64,000 bases of DNA from Culex pipiens pallens (taxonomy: Eukaryota; Arthropoda; Insecta; Diptera; Culicidae). The DNA lies in NCBI RefSeq assembly GCF_016801865.2, contig NC_068938.1, positions 93,210,221 to 93,274,220 of the forward strand, written 5' to 3'. Each line of letters begins with the position of its first letter. The first letter of the stretch is position 1. This document shows, piece after piece, positions 58,511 to 64,000 of this stretch. Made by a program: the position numbers and the translations under genes. A model generated the notes under the pieces. The model was not told the DNA's origin. It saw nothing but the letters and a program-made list of their open reading frames with translations, and searched no databases.

Positions 58511-60205
58511 TTATTCTATGCACTCCATTTTATTGGGAACATTTTGGACAGAAAACTTTCAATAAAATTTTTATTGACCTTGTTTTAAAAACAGTGGTTA
58601 TCTTTTGAAAAATTGTTGAAAAAAAATTAAACAATATTGATTGGATTTTAACTTATTTCAACAATTCTTGTGTCAAAGTTGAAAACGGTTATCCACAAAT
58701 ATTAATATGTTAAAATACATTGATTGAAAAAAATTAATATTTTTTCTGCATTCAATATTTCAATTTGAGTATTTGCAACATTTGTGCCAAACAAATAATT
58801 TGCATGAATTTTATCTCTACTATTTTTACAAAATACTCTAAAGCCATTGCACAGTGGTCCAGATCGCAAAATTAAGTGGAAAACGGATTTTCCGAAAAAT
58901 GGTGAAGTTTTGGAGCTTTGGTGTCTTCAGAAGAGTTGTTGCATATAGAAGGAGGCAACTTATGGCTTGGTTGAAAATTAGGGTGGTTCACGATTAGGGT
59001 GATTTAGAAAATCTAACTTTTCAGGATTATTTTTGGGAATTTTTTTGTCTTCTAGGAAGTTGTTGGGCTTCCCAATCCAAGCAACTTTGCCGAAGGCACC
59101 AAAATTTTATCTCGTAATCTACGCCTTCTACGACCAAATTTATAGAAAGCATCTAAGCAAACCTTCAAAAATCAATTTTTTGAACGTGGAAGTTCAGGGT
59201 TAAGTTTTAGAGAAAAGTGATATTCGGGGCACTTTTAGAGCTTTAGCACACATTTTTATTTTTTGACAAGTCAATTTGGACTTAAGGGTCAAAAGTTACA
59301 GCCATTTTAAGGTAAAAAAGATGCAAATTTAAAACTCAAATATCTCGAAAAGGCGCAAGCCAAATTTTAAGCGCCAGGTTGCATTTGAAAGAGGAGATCC
59401 AGCACTACAAACGCTGAAAAAAATCTCAGGGGTGTTTTTCTTTAAACTCGAGATATCTTCATTTGAAAAAGTCTAATTTTCAAGGGAAAATCATATGAGA
59501 CCACCCTAACGAAATTCGAAAATTGTCCAAATATATGTTTTTTCCTTGTAATTTTGCCCGCTGAATCTGCCCTCAGAATTGACCCAAAGTGTCGAAAAAT
59601 CGATTTTTGGTCATATTTTGGGTTTAAATGATAATTTTACATGCATTGCCCTTCAAATTTGGTCGGAAAAATCAGGGGGCACATTTTTTTCAAATTTTAA
59701 ATAGAATTGGAAGACTAATCAACGGGAAACAATCTTAAATGCATATTCCTGCAGTAATAGTTATATTTAGCATGTTTGGGCTCGTTTAAAAATATTTTTG
59801 ATTTTTATGAAATTCCGATGTACAGCACCGCAAAAACTTCATTTTCAAAAAAAAAATCGTCTTGCATAGATATTTTGGAAACTAATAATTAAAAAAAACT
59901 GGATAGGTGTATAATGCATTCGATAATTTAAAATTATAACCACTCAAATCCCATTTTCAAATTCCCGACTTTTCAAGAACTTCAAATAATAGGCATTTCT
60001 TACCTTACGAACAGACAATTAAAAAAAAAAGAGTCAATATTAACTATCAGAACAAATTTCGAAAAAAGATCAAAATAACACTATTGACAGTTATAGTATA
60101 AAATAGAAATTTAACAATAATTTTACAAAAAAAAAAAACTTTAAAATTAAAACTTTCATTGTATTGAGAGAAAAATATAAGTAATTAGTTTTTTTAATAA
60201 CTTAG
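58511..60205. other. AT-rich intergenic DNA
   Basis: No gene. Contains repeat-like text (58850-59600) with GGTGTCTTCAGAAGAGTTGT-type phrases, similar in kind to 16290 and 45655. Confidence 0.4.
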
Positions 60206-60229
60206 CAATATATATATAATTTCAGAATT

Positions 60230-61210
60230 GAGCATGAGCATGAGAGATCACCCATGGTTGCCCCTCCGTTGCTGAACAGAACCGTAATATCCTTTCAGCA
60301 CTACTGATTATAGGCTTCGACGATCTAGTGGTGTTTCCCTTATCAACAGCATGTATGAATGCGCTGAAAAGATAAAACACCATGATTGCTAAAGCTAGAT
60401 CAGTTGCGAATAGGTAACAGTCATTGGCCACCAACGGCGCCCGCCATGTCAGTTTGTAGACCTCGATTTTAAGGGACGGGAATGTTAGTTAGCGCAGGTT
60501 GCTACTAGGGCAGCTGATTTACTCTGTGCTTACACCCCACGAGCGCCAGGAACCTGAAAACTTGTTAGTAGGATAGGGTGTTTGGTCAGGATTCATCATA
60601 GAAGATGATGATGCGACCCAAAATCATAGTGTTTGTTGAAAGATGTTATATATTATTCTCAAGGCAAACAATCGGATGCTGCGGATGAGACATTTCCCGT
60701 TTATCTGTTGTTAAATTTTAAATGAAATGGTTTAGTCTTAGACAGCCGGCTGTGGAAAGATAGAACCAAAATCATTTGTAATTAAAGAATGAAGGATTAA
60801 ACAATGTAACTTTTAACTTGAGATGATTTTACGAGTTTTAAATGATTGATGTTTAGTAAGGTACTGATTAACGGTGCGAACGACGAGTTTCGATGTGTAT
60901 CGAGCTGAAATGGTATGATAGGGTGTTGATAGGGTCAAATCAAACTGGCTAGCTGTCATCGGGACAGCCAAAGCCAGCCGCACCTTCACACGCACACACG
61001 CACGCGAGAAAAACGAAAAACACACCGACGGCGGACGCGAAAATTCTACGACCCTACGGAAAGGAATCGCAAATCTGACTGGCTCAACTGTCATCGGGAC
61101 AGCATGAGCCAGCCGCACCTTCACACGCACGCGGAAAAAAAACGAAAAACACACCGACGGCGGACGCGAAAATTCTACGACCCTACGGAAAGGAATCGCA
61201 AATCTGACTC
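60230..61210 (-). mobile_element. LINE-like insertion without ORF, long target duplication
   Basis: A 981-bp block is flanked by a 24-bp direct repeat (60206-60229 and 61211-61234; core ATATATATAATTTCAGAATT). Read on the minus strand it begins GAGTCAGATTTGCGATTCCT. It has two tandem units of about 125 bp (61210-61080, 61085-60950), each with CGACGGCGGACGCGAAAATT (as read on +), and ends CTCATGCTCATGCTC. Tandem 5' units plus a simple 3' terminal repeat are typical of non-LTR elements, but the reverse transcriptase is entirely missing. An internally deleted LINE or LINE-mobilised SINE is inferred. Confidence 0.6.
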
Positions 61211-61234
61211 CAATATATATATAATTTCAGAATT

Positions 61235-62396
61235 ATTTAAAAAAAAACTTTAAAATTAAAACTTTCATTGTATTGAGAGAAAAATATAAGTAATTAGTTT
61301 TTTTAATAACTTAGCAATATATATATAATTTCAGAATTATTTAAAAACTTGCCGAACATTAAGTTTTGTAACTCGGTAACAACTGGAAATCTGGAGTTTT
61401 TTTTTTTTTGAAAAGGTCCAATACACGGAAAACCGGCATTAGTCTTTAAAGACTTATTTTTAGCCTTTTTTGAAGTTCGGTCAGTATTGTCAGAAAAAGG
61501 CCTAAAAATTAGTCTTTTTTCGGGCCTAAATTTTAGGCTTTTTTTAGAACAATGTGGGGAAGTAAGAAAAAGGCTAAAATATAGGCTTTTTGTTAGAAAC
61601 CTTTAGAACTTATTCGCGATTTGACATGTCAGTTTTTGTTTGTTGTTCGAGCTGTGCGGACCTTTCAAGGCGTCAGGTAAGTTGGTTGTGGCAGGTTTTT
61701 CGGTGTTTCTGGGTTTATGGGGTGAACCGGTGCCGTGGTGAGGCCATTAGGGAAGGAGCCGCCGCCGCCGCCGGGTGTTGAATGTTCCACTGAAAGGAAC
61801 AAGAGGCGGGGACGGAACAAACGACGGGTCGTTAAATGGTCCGTCCCAAGAAAGAGGAGGAGGAGGACGGAATATTTAAGTTTCGGTGGCGTGTTCCTTC
61901 CCTTGGGGACTGAGCACTACGGCATCGATTCAACGTGACCATCCGGACGGAAGACAATGAGGAGGAGGTGTTTGGATCGGCCGGGAGTTGGTGAAGGAAA
62001 ACGGATGCTTGGTGCGTCGTGTCGTGAACGATGGAGGAGATAAATTTCAAGTGCCGGGAGTGTGACCAGACCGAAAATCGGTAGTGACCAGTTAGGGATT
62101 TGTGGCGTGATGGAAGTGGAGGAGAAAAGGAGTGTGTGTTTGTGGGTGGGTTGTTGGTTAGTGTGTACCTGAGTGTGGGTCACTGGCGGAACCAGGGACC
62201 AGGAACACGTGCCCCCCCCCTCCCCTCGACAGGAATTTGTTCTAGATTTGTTCGGGAGTGTATTCACAAATACCGTAATCAAAAATATTCTCATACGAGT
62301 GCCCCCCGAGGTGCCCCCCTTCCTACCAGAGCCTGGTACCGCCCGATACCAATTAAAAAAAAACTTTTAGAAAATCAAAATTTCAAATACACATTT
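61235..62396. other. Intergenic, GC-richer block 61620-62180
   Basis: 61440-61600 has AGGCTTTTT/AAAAAGGCC inverse words (MITE-like). 61620-62180 is GC-richer with GGAGGAGGAGG runs and very short frames (MVRPKKEEEEDGIFKF then a stop at 61835-61912; MEEINFKCRECDQTENR then a stop at about 62031). It may include an untranslated or short exon, but no gene can be supported. 62181-62344 has imperfect inverse ends around GGCGGAACCAGG / CCTGGTACCGCC. Confidence 0.35.
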
Positions 62397-62508
62397 CCGT
62401 CATCAGGGGTGACATTGGGACTGGGGGGTAAGATTGGGTCATAAAAAAATGAGGAATTTTGTATGAACCAATCTCACCCCCCAGACCCAATGTCACCCCT
62501 GATGACAG
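62397..62508. mobile_element. 112-bp MITE of the CCGTCA..GGGGTGAC family
   Basis: Ends CCGTCATCAGGGGTGACATT and GTCACCCCTGATGACAG, with the shared internal CCAATCTCACCCCCCAGACC. The flanks read TT instead of TA, so the boundary may be altered. Confidence 0.75.
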
Positions 62509-62684
62509 TTCTTAAAAATTTAAACTGAAAAATTCTAAAATTATTAGATTTTAAAAATCTTGAATTCTCAACATTCTAAAATTCTTCGAATTTAAAATTC
62601 TAGTTTCCAAATTCAAATAAATATAATAAAATTAAATTATAAAATTCCTCAAATTTAAATTCTAAAATTCTAATACTCTTGATT

Positions 62685-64000
62685 TCTTAAATTTTCAAAT
62701 TCCTAAATTCTTAAATTCTTAAATTCCTAAATTCTTAAATTCTTAAATTCTCAAATTCTTAAATTCTTAAATTCTTAAATTCTTAAATTCTTAAATTCTT
62801 AAATTCTTAAATTCTTAAATTCTTAAATTCTTAAATTCTTAAATTCTTAAATTCTTAAATTCTTAAATTCTTAAATTCTTAAATTCTTAAATTCTTAAAT
62901 TCTTAAATTCTTAAATTCTTAAATTCTTAAATTCTTAAATTCTTAAATTCTTAAATTCTTAAATTCTTAAATTCTTAAATTCTTAAATTCTTAAATTCTT
63001 AAATTCTTAAAATCTTAAATTCTTAAATTCTTAAATTCTTAAATTCTTAAATTCTTAAATTCTTAAATTCTTAAATTCTTAAATTCTTAAATTCTTAAAT
63101 TCTTAAATTCTTAAATTCTTAAATTCTTAAATTCTTAAATTCTTGAATTCTTGAATTCTTGAATTCTTGAATTCTTGAATTCTTGAATTCTTGAATTCTT
63201 GAATTCTTGAATTCTTGAATTCTTGAATTCTTGAATTCTTGAATTCTTGAATTCTTGAATTCTTGAATTCTTGAATTCTTGAATTCTTGAATTCTTGAAT
63301 TCTTGAATTCTTGAATTCTTGAATTCTTGAATTCTTGAATTCTTGAATTCTTGAATTCTTGAATTCTTGAATTCTTGAATTCTTGAATTCTTGAATTCTT
63401 GAATTCTTGAATTCTTGAATTCTTGAATTCTTGAATTCTTAAATTCTTAAATTCTTAAATTCTTAAATTCTTAAATTCTTAAATTCTTAAATTCTTAAAT
63501 TCTTAAATTCTTAAATTCTTCAATTCTTCAATTCTTCAATTCTTAAATTCTTCAATTCTTCAATTCTTCAATTCTTAAATTCTTAAATTCTTAAATTCTT
63601 AAATTCTTAAATTCTTAAATTCTTAAATTCTTAAATTCTTAAATTCTTAAATTCTTAAATTCTTAAATTCTTAAATTCTTAATTTCTTAAATTCTTAAAT
63701 TCTTAAATTCTTAAATTCTTGAATTCTTGAATTCTTAAATTCTTAAATTCTTAAATTCTTCAATTCTTCAATTCTTCAATTCTTAAATTCTTAAATTCTT
63801 CAATTCTTCAATTCTTCAATTCTTAAATTCTTAAATTCTTCAATTCTTCAATTCTTAAATTCTTAAATTCTTAAATTCTTCAATTCTTCAATTCTTCAAT
63901 TCTTAAATTCTTCAATTCTTCAATTCTTAAATTCTTAAATTCTTAAATTCTTAAATTCTTAAATTCTTAAATTCTTAAATTCTTAAATTCTTAAATTCTT
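62685..64000. repeat. Octanucleotide tandem array TTCTTNAA
   Basis: A period of exactly 8 bp for at least 1.25 kb, continuing past the window edge. Most units are TTCTTAAA. A contiguous block of about 37 TTCTTGAA units occupies 63140-63436. From about 63520 small groups of TTCTTCAA units alternate with TTCTTAAA. Flanking DNA from about 62570 already contains loose AAATTCT words, suggesting local expansion from AT-rich seed sequence. Confidence 0.97.

Noticed and set aside
63140..63436. Heat-shock-element cluster
   Set aside because: TTCnnGAA dimers occur every 8 bp, but successive dimers abut without the 2-bp gap needed for a canonical trimer site. The simplest reading is microsatellite expansion.

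Overview
The window looks like nuclear DNA of a culicine mosquito, probably Culex. The basis is short spliceable introns with GT/AG borders, insect-type orthologues (NDUFA13/GRIM-19, tetraspanins, C2H2 zinc-finger and F-box/LRR proteins) and a very dense load of small TA-flanked and hAT-type inverted-repeat elements. The species is an inference and no search was run. There is no sign of prokaryotic organisation.

Layout. 1-2563: two tandem tetraspanin genes on the + strand, the first cut by the window edge. 2564-4735: repeats (a tRNA-derived SINE, a hAT MITE, a TA MITE) and a possible coding remnant split by the hAT MITE. 4736-5252: NDUFA13 (GRIM-19), two exons. 5469-7004 (-) and 14429-16045 (+): a divergent pair of paralogous three-exon F-box/LRR genes. 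The 7.4 kb between them holds a large palindromic element carrying a 5'-truncated LINE, plus several TA-flanked elements. 16078-17521: another long palindromic element. 17950-33400: the most unusual part. A Helentron-like (Rep/helicase/endonuclease) element of about 6.4 kb lies inside a decayed replication-dependent histone locus. At least eleven histone-type 3' stem-loops, several histone-type promoters, two H3 relics, an H1 relic and several units with histone ends but no recognisable histone reading frame can be seen. 33400-43830: nested transposons, including a 3.4 kb hAT-like foldback with a 95/96-bp tandem array. 44278-52308 (-): one C2H2 zinc-finger gene with eleven fingers in three coding exons. 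Its introns hold MITEs and a solo LTR. 52309-62680: upstream sequence, more MITEs, a GA-rich promoter-like block and a LINE-like insertion without an ORF. 62685-64000: an octanucleotide array that runs off the window.

How it works together. The intact protein genes are unrelated housekeeping and regulatory genes: complex I assembly, membrane scaffolding, ubiquitin-ligase substrate adaptors and a transcription factor. They are separated by transposon nests. The histone region looks like a graveyard whose 5' and 3' regulatory ends survived better than the coding sequence. Exon coordinates below were derived by hand from splice-site sequence, reading phase and comparison between paralogues.
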